A stretch of DNA of 64,000 nucleotides from an uncultured Bacteroidales bacterium. GTDB taxonomy: Bacteria > Bacteroidota > Bacteroidia > Bacteroidales > Paludibacteraceae. This document shows positions 34,925 to 44,661 of this stretch, one piece after another; position 1 is the first letter of the stretch, and every line of letters begins with the position of its first letter. Below the pieces are notes generated by a model. That model ran no database searches and was not told the DNA's origin. It was given only the letters and a program-made list of their open reading frames with translations. The stretch lies in NCBI GenBank assembly GCA_937915765.1, contig CALGHE010000133.1:43291-107290 (forward strand), given 5' to 3'. The position numbers were made by a program, and so were the translations under genes.

Positions 34925-35845
34925 ATGAAGGTATTAGTTGCAACAGAAAAACCATTTGCAAAAGTTGCTATTGATGGTATAAAGAGTGTTATAGAAGGTG
35001 CCGGTTTCGAACTTGCTCTTCTTGAAAAATATACAGAAAAGAAGCAGCTGCTTGACGCGGTTGCTGATGCGGACGCGATAATCATTCGCAGCGATATTGT
35101 TGATGCTGAAGTGCTTGACGCTGCAAAGAACTTGAAGATTGTTGTGCGCGCAGGAGCTGGATATGACAACGTTGACTTGGCTGCCGCTACTGCTAAGAAC
35201 GTGTGCGTGATGAACACTCCGGGACAGAACGCAAACGCTGTGGCTGAGTTGGCTCTTGGATTGATGGTTTACGGTGTGCGTAACTTGTATAACGGCACTT
35301 CTGGCACTGAGCTGATGGGCAAGAAACTTGGTATCCACGCTTACGGAAACGTAGGCCGCAACGTGGCTCGCGTGGCTAAGGGATTTGGCATGGAAATCTA
35401 TGCGTTCGACGCATTCTGCCCGGCTGAAGTTATTGAGAAAGACGGTGTTAAGGCTTTGTCTTCTGTAGAAGAGCTTTACTCAACTTGCCAGTTCGTCTCT
35501 TTGCACATCCCTGCAACTGCAGAAACTAAGAACTCTATCAATTACAACTTGCTTTCTAAGATGCCTAAGGGCGCTATGTTGATCAACACAGCCCGCAAAG
35601 AGGTTATCAATGAGCCTGAAGTTATCAAGTTGATGGAAGACCGTGCTGATTTCCGTTACATGACAGACATCATGCCGGCTGCTAACGCAGAGTTCGCTGA
35701 AAAATTTGCAGGCCGCTACTTCTCTACACCTAAGAAGATGGGCGCTCAGACTGCAGAGGCTAACATCAACGCAGGTATCGCGGCTGCAAACCAGATTGTA
35801 GGTTTCTTGAAAGACGGTATCGAAAAGTTCCGTGTGAACAAGTAA
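34925..35845 (+). CDS. serA: D-3-phosphoglycerate dehydrogenase
   Basis: 306 residues from ATG 34925; an upstream TTG at 34898 is rejected because homologues start MKVLVATEKPF. First step of serine synthesis. It has the substrate domain (VVRAGAGYDNVDL), the NAD-binding fold LGIHAYGNVGRNVARVAKG, and catalytic regions MLINTARKEVINEP and a late EANINAGIAAANQIV. It is a short form without the C-terminal ACT regulatory domain, so no serine feedback through ACT is expected. It pairs with serC upstream. Codon use is strongly biased, as in serC. Confidence 0.95.
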   Translation: MKVLVATEKPFAKVAIDGIKSVIEGAGFELALLEKYTEKKQLLDAVADADAIIIRSDIVDAEVLDAAKNLKIVVRAGAGYDNVDLAAATAKNVCVMNTPGQNANAVAELALGLMVYGVRNLYNGTSGTELMGKKLGIHAYGNVGRNVARVAKGFGMEIYAFDAFCPAEVIEKDGVKALSSVEELYSTCQFVSLHIPATAETKNSINYNLLSKMPKGAMLINTARKEVINEPEVIKLMEDRADFRYMTDIMPAANAEFAEKFAGRYFSTPKKMGAQTAEANINAGIAAANQIVGFLKDGIEKFRVNK

Positions 35846-35873
35846 TTAAGTAATTAATTAATGAATGAATATG

Positions 35874-35907
35874 CGGCGTTGTAGTTTGGCTATGACGCCG
35901 TTTTTTT
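35874..35907 (+). terminator. Terminator of serA
   Basis: CGGCGT / ACGCCG stem followed by TTTTTTT. Confidence 0.82.
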
Positions 35908-35921
35908 AATTGTGTCAAATT

Positions 35922-36314
35922 ATGAAAAGGGACATTTATATAGTGCTGGCAATTTTTGTGGCAATAAGTGTGATGTTGTTTTTTTTGGAAGAGGCGGAGC
36001 GTATCACTATATGTTTCGTTATTACCGGACTGAATATGATGGTCTATAAAGTCAATGAACTGATTAGAAATAATGAGCTGTACAGGTATCTTAAAGAAAA
36101 GTATCCGCACTTGCTGAAACGTTTTAAAGGTTTTAGTATGGGAACAGTCTCTTCCTATATAATAGGTCACAAAGCTGTTGTGGAGATTGAAGACCAAAAG
36201 TTAGCTGATAAAATAATGAAGTTTAAGATTGCAAGAAAACTCTCTCTGATAGTGATATTGTTGTACTTTGGACTGATATTTGCCTGCTTGATAACTTCCG
36301 TCTGTTCAAAGTGA
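35922..36314 (+). CDS. Small membrane protein of unknown function
   Basis: 130 residues from ATG 35922 (a TTG at 35910 is less likely, lying right against the serA terminator). A hydrophobic N-terminus (IYIVLAIFVAISVMLFFL) and a second hydrophobic stretch (ITICFVITGLNMMVY) give one or two membrane helices. A basic middle segment (YLKEKYPHLLKRFKGF) and a C-terminal helix (LSLIVILLYFGLIFACLI) follow. I do not recognise the family. No promoter is obvious and it may depend on read-through from serA. A 250-base gap without a gene follows before proB. Confidence 0.6.
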   Translation: MKRDIYIVLAIFVAISVMLFFLEEAERITICFVITGLNMMVYKVNELIRNNELYRYLKEKYPHLLKRFKGFSMGTVSSYIIGHKAVVEIEDQKLADKIMKFKIARKLSLIVILLYFGLIFACLITSVCSK

Positions 36315-36537
36315 CTGCCGCAAATTACGATTTGTAATTTTTATTCCGCAATCCATTTCGTATGCTTTTGAACTTGCCAAATAGGCGGAAATCTTGTTTT
36401 AATATGTTAATAATTAGGTGTTTAAAATTAAGCTGCCGCGTTTGGAATTTGTATGGTTGTGGCTTTGGGACATGATTTATATTGATAAACCTTGATTTTA
36501 TCATAATCTAAAACTATTATTTGTAATCAAAAAAAAC

Positions 36538-36545
36538 TACCTTTG
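36538..36545 (+). promoter_or_regulatory. -7 element of proB
   Basis: TACCTTTG fits TAnnTTTG, 21 bases before the proB ATG. Confidence 0.62.
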
Positions 36546-36566
36546 TAATCTGAAAGGTGTTTACAA

Positions 36567-37646
36567 ATGAAAAGAGTAGCAATAAAGATAGGCAGCAATG
36601 TTCTGACTAAGGCGGACGGTACGTTGGACTATACTCGTATGTCAGCTTTGGTGGATCAGATTGCAGACCTCCACAGAAGTGGAGTAGAGGTGATTTTAAT
36701 CTCTTCGGGTGCGGTTGCGGCTGGCAGGAACAGAGCGTTAGCGGACAAGCTTGACGCGGTGTCGCAACGCCAGCTTTTTTCGGCAATCGGGCAGGTGAAA
36801 CTTATAAACCGTTATTTCATGCTTTTCCGTGATTACGGAATAACTTGCGGTCAGGTGCTTACTACAAAGGAGAGCCTTGGCACGCGCGGTCATTACCTTA
36901 ATCAGCGGAACTGTATGCAGGTTATGATTGATAATCAGGTCATTCCGATTGTGAACGAGAACGACACCATCTCTGTCACCGAACTGATGTTTACGGACAA
37001 TGACGAGCTTTCCGGTCTGCTCGCGGCTATGATGGACTGCGAGGCTCTGATTATTCTGAGCAATATTGACGGTATTTTTGACGGAAATCCGGCTGACCCT
37101 AACTCTAAAGTGATACGCGAAGTGCTGCCGGGCAAGAGAGACCTCTCGGCGTACATTCAGACTGGAAAGTCGAGCTTTGGGCGCGGTGGTATGCAGACCA
37201 AAACAAATATTGCGAGCAAGGTTGCCGACGAAGGCATTCAGGTTATCATCGCTAATGGCAAGAAGGATAATATTCTGACAGACCTTCTGCTGACCGACAA
37301 GGACGTGGTTTGCACGCGTTTCGTGGCGTCTGCGGTTGCCGCTTCGAGTGTGAAGAAGTGGATTGCTCACAGCGAGGGCTTTGCGAAGGGTGAGATTCAT
37401 CTTGACGCAGGAGCGTCTTCGGCACTTGCGGAAAGCGACTTGGCGACTTCAGTGCTGCCTGTCGGGATTACTGAAATAAAAGGTAATTTTGAAGAGGACG
37501 ATATTGTCAAAATCTTCGATGAAAAGGGGGTTCATATTGGTCTGGGCAAAGCTCAGTACAGCAGTGCGGAGGCTTTGAAACTGATAGGTAAAAAAGGTGA
37601 AAAGCCTGTGGTTCATTACGATTATTTGTGCATTTTTGAACGTTAA
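36567..37646 (+). CDS. proB: Glutamate 5-kinase
   Basis: 359 residues. First step of proline synthesis. It has the amino-acid-kinase fold with VAIKIGSNVLT, ILISSGAVAAGR, VNENDTISVTE and GRGGMQTKTNIA (substrate and feedback site). The C-terminal PUA domain is at about 275-355 (AKGEIHLDAGASSAL). The partner proA is not in the window; proC is 6.7 kb downstream. A metallophosphatase gene follows after six bases, so this opens a run of closely spaced genes through recN. Confidence 0.96.
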   Translation: MKRVAIKIGSNVLTKADGTLDYTRMSALVDQIADLHRSGVEVILISSGAVAAGRNRALADKLDAVSQRQLFSAIGQVKLINRYFMLFRDYGITCGQVLTTKESLGTRGHYLNQRNCMQVMIDNQVIPIVNENDTISVTELMFTDNDELSGLLAAMMDCEALIILSNIDGIFDGNPADPNSKVIREVLPGKRDLSAYIQTGKSSFGRGGMQTKTNIASKVADEGIQVIIANGKKDNILTDLLLTDKDVVCTRFVASAVAASSVKKWIAHSEGFAKGEIHLDAGASSALAESDLATSVLPVGITEIKGNFEEDDIVKIFDEKGVHIGLGKAQYSSAEALKLIGKKGEKPVVHYDYLCIFER

Positions 37647-37652
37647 TTTTCT

Positions 37653-39095
37653 ATGGACGCAAAAAAAAGACGATTGGAAAAGTGGGCGATAGCTCTTGTT
37701 GTGCTGATTGCACTCGCTTGCAGGCTTGCTCGCAGGCTTTTATGGAACGAAACAACAAAGTGGGCGATAGTTCTTGTTGTGCTGATTGCACTGGGGGTAT
37801 GGGGCGCTTTTCGCTGGAAGGTGTGGTTCGGCAATCCGCCAGAAGAGCCGTATGTGGCAATTCAGGAGCCGGGACGTGTTATGCTTACGTTTGGGAATGA
37901 ACCGGACGAGCGTTTCGTAAGCTGGCAGTATGACTCTGTTCCGACGCAAGGTTTTGTGGAGATTGTGAAAAATGGCGCGGAGGACACTCTAAGAAAGGCG
38001 GCTACGGCAGAACCGTTCAAGTCGCGTGCCGGCAAATCGGTCTTTTACAGAGTTCTTTTGGATTCCTTAGAAAGGGGCGCGTCTTACTCATACCGTGTTG
38101 TGAATGATTCGCTAAAGACAGGCTGGTACTCTTTTGGTGTTCAGGCGGACTCGCTTAGAAACGACTACTCTTTTGTCTTCTTCGGAGATATTCAGGACGA
38201 AGTTGGCGGCGAGGCTGGGGGTATATTCAGAAGCGTAAAGGCTAAGAATAGCGACGCGGCGTTCTGGCTCTTTGGTGGTGACCTGATTGAGCGCCCTATG
38301 GACAAGTTCTGGGGAGAGGCGTTCTCTTCGCTCGACTCAATTTCCCAAACTTTGCCTGTCTTGGCTGTGACTGGAAATCATGAGTATCTGAAGGGTGTTG
38401 AGCGTCAGCTGGAAGGCAGGTTCCCGCTCGTGTTTCCGTATTTCTTAAATTCCTCGTACGAGGGAAATGCGGTTTACTCTTTCGCATACGGCGAAGCGAG
38501 ATTCTTCTTCCTCGATTCGAACAGAGATGTGTGGAATCTTGTTAATCAGCGTGAGTGGCTTGAAAATGAATTGAAGGCCGCTACGGAAAAGTGGAAGATT
38601 GTTGTGCTGCACCATCCGCTATATTCTATAAAAGGCTCTATGAATAACCTTACGCAGCGTTATATGTTCAACGACCTTGTGCAGGAATATGGAGTTGACC
38701 TTGTGCTTCAGGGACATGAGCACGGATACGCCCGAATGAGCGGAAAGAATGAGGAGACTGATTTGAAGACCCCGGTCTATCTTATCTCTTATTGTTCTGA
38801 AAAGCAATACAGACTTTACTTTAAAACTGAGGTTGACAAGTACGGGACAAACGACAGGTTTTATCAGAGAATATCTGTGTCGGACAAGTCTGTCTCTGTG
38901 AAAACGTTCACAAGTAATCATGAACTTTATGATGACTTTGCGATAGAGGATTCGTGCGGCGTTCATCTGTTCAGAGACTTCGGGAAGGATATTCCGCAGA
39001 AGATAGAGGTGCCGGACTGGTTCAGGAAAGTGAAGAAGGAGAAAAGGGTTAAGGAGTATCAGAAGGATATTGACGAGTATCTGGGCCGCAACTAA
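37653..39095 (+). CDS. Purple-acid-phosphatase-like metallophosphoesterase with duplicated N-terminal membrane segment
   Basis: 480 residues. The N-terminus has KWAIALVVLIAL and, 26 residues later, KWAIVLVVLIAL: a signal anchor copied by a 78-base in-frame duplication. A fibronectin-III-like purple phosphatase N-domain follows (RFVSWQYDSVP, YSYRVVNDS). The metallophosphatase core is at about 175-380: FFGDIQDE, LFGGDLIERP, VTGNHEYLKG, VLHHPLYS and LQGHEHGYAR, which together supply the two-metal site. It probably acts in the periplasm on phosphate esters. It is six bases after proB and 20 before thyA. Confidence 0.87.
   Translation: MDAKKRRLEKWAIALVVLIALACRLARRLLWNETTKWAIVLVVLIALGVWGAFRWKVWFGNPPEEPYVAIQEPGRVMLTFGNEPDERFVSWQYDSVPTQGFVEIVKNGAEDTLRKAATAEPFKSRAGKSVFYRVLLDSLERGASYSYRVVNDSLKTGWYSFGVQADSLRNDYSFVFFGDIQDEVGGEAGGIFRSVKAKNSDAAFWLFGGDLIERPMDKFWGEAFSSLDSISQTLPVLAVTGNHEYLKGVERQLEGRFPLVFPYFLNSSYEGNAVYSFAYGEARFFFLDSNRDVWNLVNQREWLENELKAATEKWKIVVLHHPLYSIKGSMNNLTQRYMFNDLVQEYGVDLVLQGHEHGYARMSGKNEETDLKTPVYLISYCSEKQYRLYFKTEVDKYGTNDRFYQRISVSDKSVSVKTFTSNHELYDDFAIEDSCGVHLFRDFGKDIPQKIEVPDWFRKVKKEKRVKEYQKDIDEYLGRN
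37679..37792 (+). repeat. In-frame 78-bp period duplication in the metallophosphatase gene
   Basis: A 36-base unit at 37679-37714 recurs at 37757-37792 with a single mismatch. The period is 78 bases (26 codons). Each copy encodes KWAI(A/V)LVVLIAL. Confidence 0.92.
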
Positions 39096-39115
39096 TTTTA
39101 AATTTTGAATAGAAG

Positions 39116-39982
39116 ATGAAGCAATATAAGGAACTTTTGGAACGTGTGCTTGCAGAGGGCAAGAAGAAGGAGGACCGCACAGGTACCGGCACTATTAGTG
39201 TGTTTGGACATCAGATGCGTTTCCGCCTCGACGATGGTTTTCCGCTGCTCACTACGAAGAAGGTTTTCTTGAAAGGTATTATTCATGAACTGCTTTGGTT
39301 TATCAAGGGAGAGACCAATATCAAGTATCTCGTGGATAACGGAGTGAAGATATGGAACGAGTGGCCTTACGAGATATTCAAGAAGTCTGGCGCGTTTAAC
39401 GGTGAGTCTCTTGAGGAGTTTGTGGAAAAGGTGAGGACTGATGACGAGTTCGCACGCGCTCATGGCAATTTGGGTCCGGTCTATGGCAAACAGTGGCGCA
39501 ACTTCTGCGGCGTGGACCAGTTGTCGGAACTTATTAGTCAGATAAAGGCCAGCCCAGACTCGCGCAGGCTGATAATGTCGGCTTGGAACCCGAGTGAACT
39601 TACTGATATGGCTCTGCCGCCATGCCACTGCTTCATGCAGTTTTATGTGTCGGACGGCAGATTGTCTTGCCAGCTTTACCAAAGGAGCGGCGACATCTTC
39701 CTTGGCGTGCCGTTCAATATCGCAAGTTACGCGCTTTTCACGATGATGATTGCTCAGGTGTGCGGACTGAAACTTGGCGACTTTGTTCATACGCTTGGCG
39801 ATGCGCATATATACACGAACCACTTGGAGCAGGTCCGTCTGCAGCTTAGCCGTGATGAAAGGGCTTTGCCAACGATGAGGATTAATCCTGATGTGAAAGA
39901 TATATTTTCGTTTAAATACGAAGATTTCACTCTTGAGAATTATGATCCGCACCCGGCTATCAAAGGGGCGGTGGCTGTGTGA
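39116..39982 (+). CDS. thyA: Thymidylate synthase
   Basis: 288 residues. Converts dUMP to dTMP using methylene-tetrahydrofolate. It has [31 protein letters not shown], catalytic cysteine in [30 protein letters not shown] and the end [14 protein letters not shown] [15 protein letters not shown]. It is 18 bases upstream of folA, the usual pairing because the reaction yields dihydrofolate. Confidence 0.98.
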   Translation: MKQYKELLERVLAEGKKKEDRTGTGTISVFGHQMRFRLDDGFPLLTTKKVFLKGIIHELLWFIKGETNIKYLVDNGVKIWNEWPYEIFKKSGAFNGESLEEFVEKVRTDDEFARAHGNLGPVYGKQWRNFCGVDQLSELISQIKASPDSRRLIMSAWNPSELTDMALPPCHCFMQFYVSDGRLSCQLYQRSGDIFLGVPFNIASYALFTMMIAQVCGLKLGDFVHTLGDAHIYTNHLEQVRLQLSRDERALPTMRINPDVKDIFSFKYEDFTLENYDPHPAIKGAVAV

Positions 39983-40000
39983 TTAATAAAATTTGCATTT

Positions 40001-40489
40001 ATGATTTCTATAATTGTAGCTTGTTCGGAAAATAATGTCATCGGAAAGGATAACGGCTTGATATGGCGCTTGTCTAACGACCTGAAACGCTTCAAGGCAT
40101 TGACAACGGGTCATGCGATTGTTATGGGAAGAAAAACGTTCGAGTCTATCGGCAGACCGTTGCCAAACCGCAGAAACATAATACTCTCCAAAAACTTGGA
40201 GGCTATGGATGGTTGCGAAATTATGAGGAGCGCAGACGAGGTGCAGGAACTTGCAAAAAGCACTGACGAAGAGTTTTTTATTATAGGTGGCGGACAGGTT
40301 TATGAGCAGTTCCTCCCTTTTGCAGACAAACTTTACCTTACTCTTGTGCATACAGAGGCGGAGGGCGACACGTTCTTCCCTGCTTTGAACAGAGATGAGT
40401 GGACTGAAGTGGCAAGGGAGAGCTTCAAGGCTGATGAAAAGAATGAGTTCGATTATGAGTTTGTGGATTATTTAAGGAGAAAAAATTGA
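40001..40489 (+). CDS. folA: Dihydrofolate reductase
   Basis: 162 residues. Reduces dihydrofolate made by ThyA. It has MISIIVACSENNVIGKDNGLIWRLSNDLKRFKALT, GHAIVMGRKTFESIGRPLPNR, FIIGGGQVYEQFLPFADKLYLT and VHTEAEGDTFFP. It is chromosomal-type and of normal length, 18 bases after thyA. Confidence 0.97.
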   Translation: MISIIVACSENNVIGKDNGLIWRLSNDLKRFKALTTGHAIVMGRKTFESIGRPLPNRRNIILSKNLEAMDGCEIMRSADEVQELAKSTDEEFFIIGGGQVYEQFLPFADKLYLTLVHTEAEGDTFFPALNRDEWTEVARESFKADEKNEFDYEFVDYLRRKN

Positions 40490-40544
40490 GAGCTTCTGAA
40501 TTTGCAGAACGTTTTCATTTAGATAAATTTTAAACATAATTGAT

Positions 40545-42200
40545 ATGTTAAAGACACTTTCGGTAGAAAATTATGCGTTGATAGATAGGTCCGTGATTGA
40601 TTTTTTCAGCGGTTTCTCTGTGATTACTGGCGAAACTGGCGCTGGTAAGTCTATTATACTTGGGGCGTTAAATATGCTTCTGGGGCAGCGTACCGACTCT
40701 AAAGTGATTAAAAATCAGGACAAAAAGTGTGTTGTCGAGGGTGTTTTTGATGTGTCTAAATATGGATTGGCGACTTTTTTTGAAGATAATGAGCTTGACT
40801 ACGACGACGAGTGCGTTATCCGCAGAGAACTGAACGCAAACGGCAAGTCGAGGGCTTTTGTAAATGATACGCTCGTGACCGTGTCTGTGCTGAAAGACCT
40901 TGGGGTGAAGCTGATCGACATACATTCTCAGCATCAGAACTTGCTGCTTAATGACGCTAATTTTCAACTTGGCGTTGTGGATGCGGTTGCGGAAAATAAA
41001 CAGAGGGTGCTGGAGTTCAAATCTAAGTTTCTTGCATATAAAAAAGAACTCTCAGAGCTTGAAGCCCTGAAAGCGGAGGCTGCAAAGGCGGAGGCCGACC
41101 GTGAGTTTATGGAGTTCCAGTATTCGCAGCTAAAGGAGGCGGGACTGGAAGAGTGCAGCCAGCAGGATCTGGAAGAGGAACAGAAGGTTCTGGCTAATGC
41201 TGAAAATATTAAAAATGTGCTTTCGCAAGTGCTGTGGCTTTTGAATGGTGATGATGCGAATGTGAATAAAACGCTTAAGGACTGTATCTCTTCGCTGGCT
41301 TCTATCCAAGAGAGTTTTGCTAAGGCAGCTCCTTTTGCAGAACGCATAGAGAGCTGTTTTGTTGACCTGAAGGATTTGGCGAGGGAACTTGATGTGATTC
41401 AGAATGATGTGGCGGACGACCCGCAGAGGCTTGAGCTTGTTAATGCTAAATTGGATGTTATATATACGCTTGAACGAAAGCATGGTGTGGATTCTGTAGA
41501 GGGACTTGTGGAGAAGCTTAAGTATTTCGAGTCGCAGCTCTCTGTGCTGAATACTTCCGGTGAAGAGATTGAACGTAGGTCTGCTTTAGTGGCAAGTCTA
41601 AGAGCTGAATTGGAGGTTGAGGCAGACTGCATCTCTGAAATTCGTCAAGGAAAGGCTGAATTTATTGAGTCGGAACTAGTTTCGCTGCTGAAGTCGCTCG
41701 GTATGCCTAACGCAAAGCTGAAGGTGGATTTCAGAAAGTTGGACAACTTCACGGCGACAGGTCAGGACGAGGTTTCGTTCCTTTTCTCGGCCAACAAAGA
41801 TGCGCAGCTCCAGCCTATTGCGTCAATCGCGTCGGGTGGTGAAATTTCGCGCGTGATGCTAAGCTTGAAATCTGTGCTTTCAAAATTGTCAAACTTGCCG
41901 GCTATAATATTTGACGAGATAGACACTGGTGTTTCGGGAGACATTGCCGACCGTATGGGCGATATCATGAAGATGATGGGCGAGGAGATGCAGGTTGTGA
42001 GCATTACTCACTTGCCGCAGATAGCGTCAAAGGGCAAGGCTCATTACAAAGTGTTCAAGGTTGATACAGACGACGCGACTGTCTCTAATATTAAGCGTCT
42101 GACTGACGAAGAGCGAGTGCGGGAGATTGCGCAGATGGTGAGCGGCTCCGACCTTACAGATGCTGCAATAGAGAACGCTAAGGCGTTGCTGAATAGGTAA
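40545..42200 (+). CDS. recN: DNA repair ATPase RecN
   Basis: 551 residues. SMC-like protein of double-strand-break repair. Walker A is in FSVITGETGAGKSIILGAL. A central coiled coil (about 150-370) has heavy Glu/Lys/Ala content. The signature region is in SIASGGEISRVMLSLKSVL, and Walker B is in PAIIFDEIDTGVSGDIADRMG, followed by SITHLPQIASKG. It is full length. It lies 55 bases after folA and 10 before a lipoprotein gene. Confidence 0.96.
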   Translation: MLKTLSVENYALIDRSVIDFFSGFSVITGETGAGKSIILGALNMLLGQRTDSKVIKNQDKKCVVEGVFDVSKYGLATFFEDNELDYDDECVIRRELNANGKSRAFVNDTLVTVSVLKDLGVKLIDIHSQHQNLLLNDANFQLGVVDAVAENKQRVLEFKSKFLAYKKELSELEALKAEAAKAEADREFMEFQYSQLKEAGLEECSQQDLEEEQKVLANAENIKNVLSQVLWLLNGDDANVNKTLKDCISSLASIQESFAKAAPFAERIESCFVDLKDLARELDVIQNDVADDPQRLELVNAKLDVIYTLERKHGVDSVEGLVEKLKYFESQLSVLNTSGEEIERRSALVASLRAELEVEADCISEIRQGKAEFIESELVSLLKSLGMPNAKLKVDFRKLDNFTATGQDEVSFLFSANKDAQLQPIASIASGGEISRVMLSLKSVLSKLSNLPAIIFDEIDTGVSGDIADRMGDIMKMMGEEMQVVSITHLPQIASKGKAHYKVFKVDTDDATVSNIKRLTDEERVREIAQMVSGSDLTDAAIENAKALLNR

Positions 42201-42210
42201 AAGATTGTCT

Positions 42211-43170
42211 ATGAATAATATATTTAGAATTCTTATTGTGTCGCTTATAAGTGTTGCTTTTATGCAGTCTTGTTCGGGAGGCTCTGGCAATGCAAATGAC
42301 GCAGGCGGAGCTGATGATGTCAGAACTGTTACGGAAAAACAAGAGGAAAAAGTCGAAGTAAACGGTGCTGATGGCGATTCTCAAACAGATGTGGAAGGTG
42401 ATGAAGAAGAGGGTGTAGTGCGGGTTGCGGAAGATGTTCTAAGTTATATCTTCTTTGGCAAATCAAAAACAGCGACGGTGACAAAAAAAGAGAGCGGAAA
42501 ATACAGCGGCTCTATTGTGGTCCCAACAACGGTGACTTATAACGGAACCGAATATAGTGTGACGATGGTAGGTGAGAGTGCGTTTTCTGGTTGTGAAGAT
42601 CTGATTAAAGTTGAGGTGCAAGAGGGTGTAAAGGGAATTGATGACGGCGCGTTTGCAGGTTGCGTAAGACTTGAAAGTGTGACGCTGCCTGAGAGCGTAG
42701 AATGGCTGGGTCATGTAGCTTTTGCAGGTTGTGAGTCTCTTGAAAGTTTAACACTGCCTAAGAAAATGCGCTCTTTTGGATATAATTGTTTTGAAGGTTG
42801 CAACAGTCTTAAAAGAGTTGTACTTCCAGATAGTATATATAATATCAATTTGTATGCATTTGCTCGTTGCAGCAGTCTCGCTAATATTGATATTCCGGAG
42901 GGGGTGACTACGATAGGAGAAAATGCGTTTGAGGAAAGCGGGCTTACTGGCGTTACGATACCTAAAAGTGTAAAAAGAATTGAACTTGGAGCTTTTGCCG
43001 GATGCCGTAATCTGACAAAAGTCACTTTGCACGAGGGACTTGAGGAAATAGAAGATTTCGCTTTTCTGAATTGCAGCAGTCTTACGGACATTGAAATTCC
43101 GTTGAGCGTAAAGTTCGTGTCGCCAACTGCTTTTGAAGGTTGCGATAGCCTTGATATTGGGAAGAGGTGA
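42211..43170 (+). CDS. Lipoprotein with BspA-type leucine-rich repeats
   Basis: 319 residues from ATG 42211. The signal peptide ends in a lipobox (FMQSC, about residue 20). An acidic, low-complexity linker (about 25-75) precedes six or seven LRR_5/BspA repeats of about 23 residues: AFSGCEDLIKVEVQEGVKGI, AFAGCVRLESVTLPESVEWL, CFEGCNSLKRVVLPDSI and so on, with the invariant pattern AF.GC..L..(V/I).(L/I)P. BspA-like proteins act in adhesion to host proteins or other bacteria. It follows recN by 10 bases and may be cotranscribed, though a functional link is not expected. Confidence 0.88.
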   Translation: MNNIFRILIVSLISVAFMQSCSGGSGNANDAGGADDVRTVTEKQEEKVEVNGADGDSQTDVEGDEEEGVVRVAEDVLSYIFFGKSKTATVTKKESGKYSGSIVVPTTVTYNGTEYSVTMVGESAFSGCEDLIKVEVQEGVKGIDDGAFAGCVRLESVTLPESVEWLGHVAFAGCESLESLTLPKKMRSFGYNCFEGCNSLKRVVLPDSIYNINLYAFARCSSLANIDIPEGVTTIGENAFEESGLTGVTIPKSVKRIELGAFAGCRNLTKVTLHEGLEEIEDFAFLNCSSLTDIEIPLSVKFVSPTAFEGCDSLDIGKR

Positions 43171-43221
43171 AAAAACTCAAATTTTTAAAGGTTGCCTTTC
43201 TATTTGTAAGAGAAAAATAAC

Positions 43222-43229
43222 TAACTTTG
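43222..43229 (+). promoter_or_regulatory. -7 element of proC
   Basis: TAACTTTG fits TAnnTTTG, 39 bases before the proC ATG at 43269. Confidence 0.58.
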
Positions 43230-43268
43230 CCAAATCGAAATTTTAGAAGGCTAAAAAGTTGTGATATT

Positions 43269-44048
43269 ATGAAAATTGCGTTCGTAGGAGCAGGTAATAT
43301 GGGGGGCGCGATAGTGCGCGGACTCTATCAGAGCGGTTTGTGCAAGGCGTCTGACCTTTTTGTGGCAGATGTTTATCAGCCAAATCTTGATGCGATAAAG
43401 TCGTTGGACAGTGAGATCTTCACCACAAATATTAATAGCGAGGCGGTGAAACGCGCTGAGTGTGTGGTGATTGCGGTTAAGCCGTGGTTGGTGGACGCTG
43501 TTATATCTGATATTTATGCAGCGCTTGATTCGTCTAAACATACAGTTGTCTCTATCGCGGCAGGTGTCTCTTTGGGATCTATTGCAGAGAAACTGGGCGG
43601 CTCGTTTCCTTTGTTTCGTGTTTTGCCAAACACTGCTATTTCATTGCGCGAGAGCATGACTTTTGTCTCTTCTCTCAACGCATCTAAGGAGCAGGAAGCT
43701 GAGGTTCTGAATATGTTCAACCAGCTTGGGCTTGCTATTGCAGTTCCTGAAAATATGATGGGCGCGTTCACGTCGGTGTCGTCTTGCGGTATCGCTTATG
43801 CGCTTCGATTCGTGAGGGCTATGGCTCAGGGTGCGGTAGAACTTGGTGTCAAGCCAGACCAAGCTCACGAAGTTGTGGCTCAGACCATGATAGGCGCGGC
43901 TCAGCTGATTCTTCAAAACAAGTCAAACCCAGAATCTGAAATTGATAAGGTCACAACTCCTGGAGGCTGGACTATCAAAGGCCTCAACGCAATGGAGGCT
44001 AACGGTTTCTCAAATGCTGTGATTCAAGGGGTCAAGGCTAATTCTTAA
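43269..44048 (+). CDS. proC: Pyrroline-5-carboxylate reductase
   Basis: 259 residues from ATG 43269; the frame extends upstream to 43227 but homologues start MKIAFVGAGNMGGAIVRGL, which is the NADP-binding motif. It has VVIAVKPWLVDAVI, PLFRVLPNTAISLRESMTF and the end motif region TTPGGWTIKGLNAMEANGF. Last step of proline synthesis. It is followed after 26 bases by an XRE-cupin regulator. Confidence 0.95.
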   Translation: MKIAFVGAGNMGGAIVRGLYQSGLCKASDLFVADVYQPNLDAIKSLDSEIFTTNINSEAVKRAECVVIAVKPWLVDAVISDIYAALDSSKHTVVSIAAGVSLGSIAEKLGGSFPLFRVLPNTAISLRESMTFVSSLNASKEQEAEVLNMFNQLGLAIAVPENMMGAFTSVSSCGIAYALRFVRAMAQGAVELGVKPDQAHEVVAQTMIGAAQLILQNKSNPESEIDKVTTPGGWTIKGLNAMEANGFSNAVIQGVKANS

Positions 44049-44074
44049 ATCATTATCTTTAAAATTTTAAGTCT

Positions 44075-44623
44075 ATGAATGAACAGATAAAACAAATAGC
44101 GGAGCGTCTCAAGGGTTTGAGAGAGTCGCTTGATTTAAATATTCAGGATATAGCAGCGGTTTGCGGCATTTCTGCCGATGAATACGCGTCCTTTGAAAGT
44201 GGTGATAAGGACATTCCTGTCAGTGTGCTTCACAATATTTCAAAGAAATATGGTGTGGAGATGACCTCTTTGCTCTTCGGCGAAGACCCGCACATGACCT
44301 CTTATTATCTGACCAGGAAGGGACAAGGAACCGCAATGGAACGCTCTAAAGCGTATAAGTATCAGTCGCTTGCCGCTGGTTTCATGAACAGACAGGCTGA
44401 CCCGTTTGTCGTCACTGTTGAGCCAAATGATAATCCTATACACCTGAACTCTCACGCAGGGCAGGAGTTCAATTTGATTTTGGAAGGACGTATGCTGCTG
44501 AATATTAACGGGAAAGAACTTGTGCTGGAAGAGGGCGACAGTATCTATTTCGATTCTGCTTCGTTGCATGGAATGAAGGCTCTGGATAACAAGACGGTTA
44601 AATTCCTTGCTGTAATTATATAA
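44075..44623 (+). CDS. XRE-family regulator with cupin domain
   Basis: 182 residues. N-terminal HTH (about 5-60): ERLKGLRESLDLNIQDIAAVCGISADEYASFESG. C-terminal cupin (about 110-180): NSHAGQEFNLILEGRMLLNINGKELVLEEGDSIYFDSASLHGMKAL, with the metal/ligand His and Glu positions of cupin_2. It binds a small ligand and regulates transcription. It is 38 bases upstream of an acyl-CoA synthetase, a recurring pair in Bacteroidota as I recall, so it probably regulates that gene. Confidence 0.9.
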   Translation: MNEQIKQIAERLKGLRESLDLNIQDIAAVCGISADEYASFESGDKDIPVSVLHNISKKYGVEMTSLLFGEDPHMTSYYLTRKGQGTAMERSKAYKYQSLAAGFMNRQADPFVVTVEPNDNPIHLNSHAGQEFNLILEGRMLLNINGKELVLEEGDSIYFDSASLHGMKALDNKTVKFLAVII

Positions 44624-44661
44624 ACGAAGTTTTTTGTCAAATATAAAATTACATATTTTCT

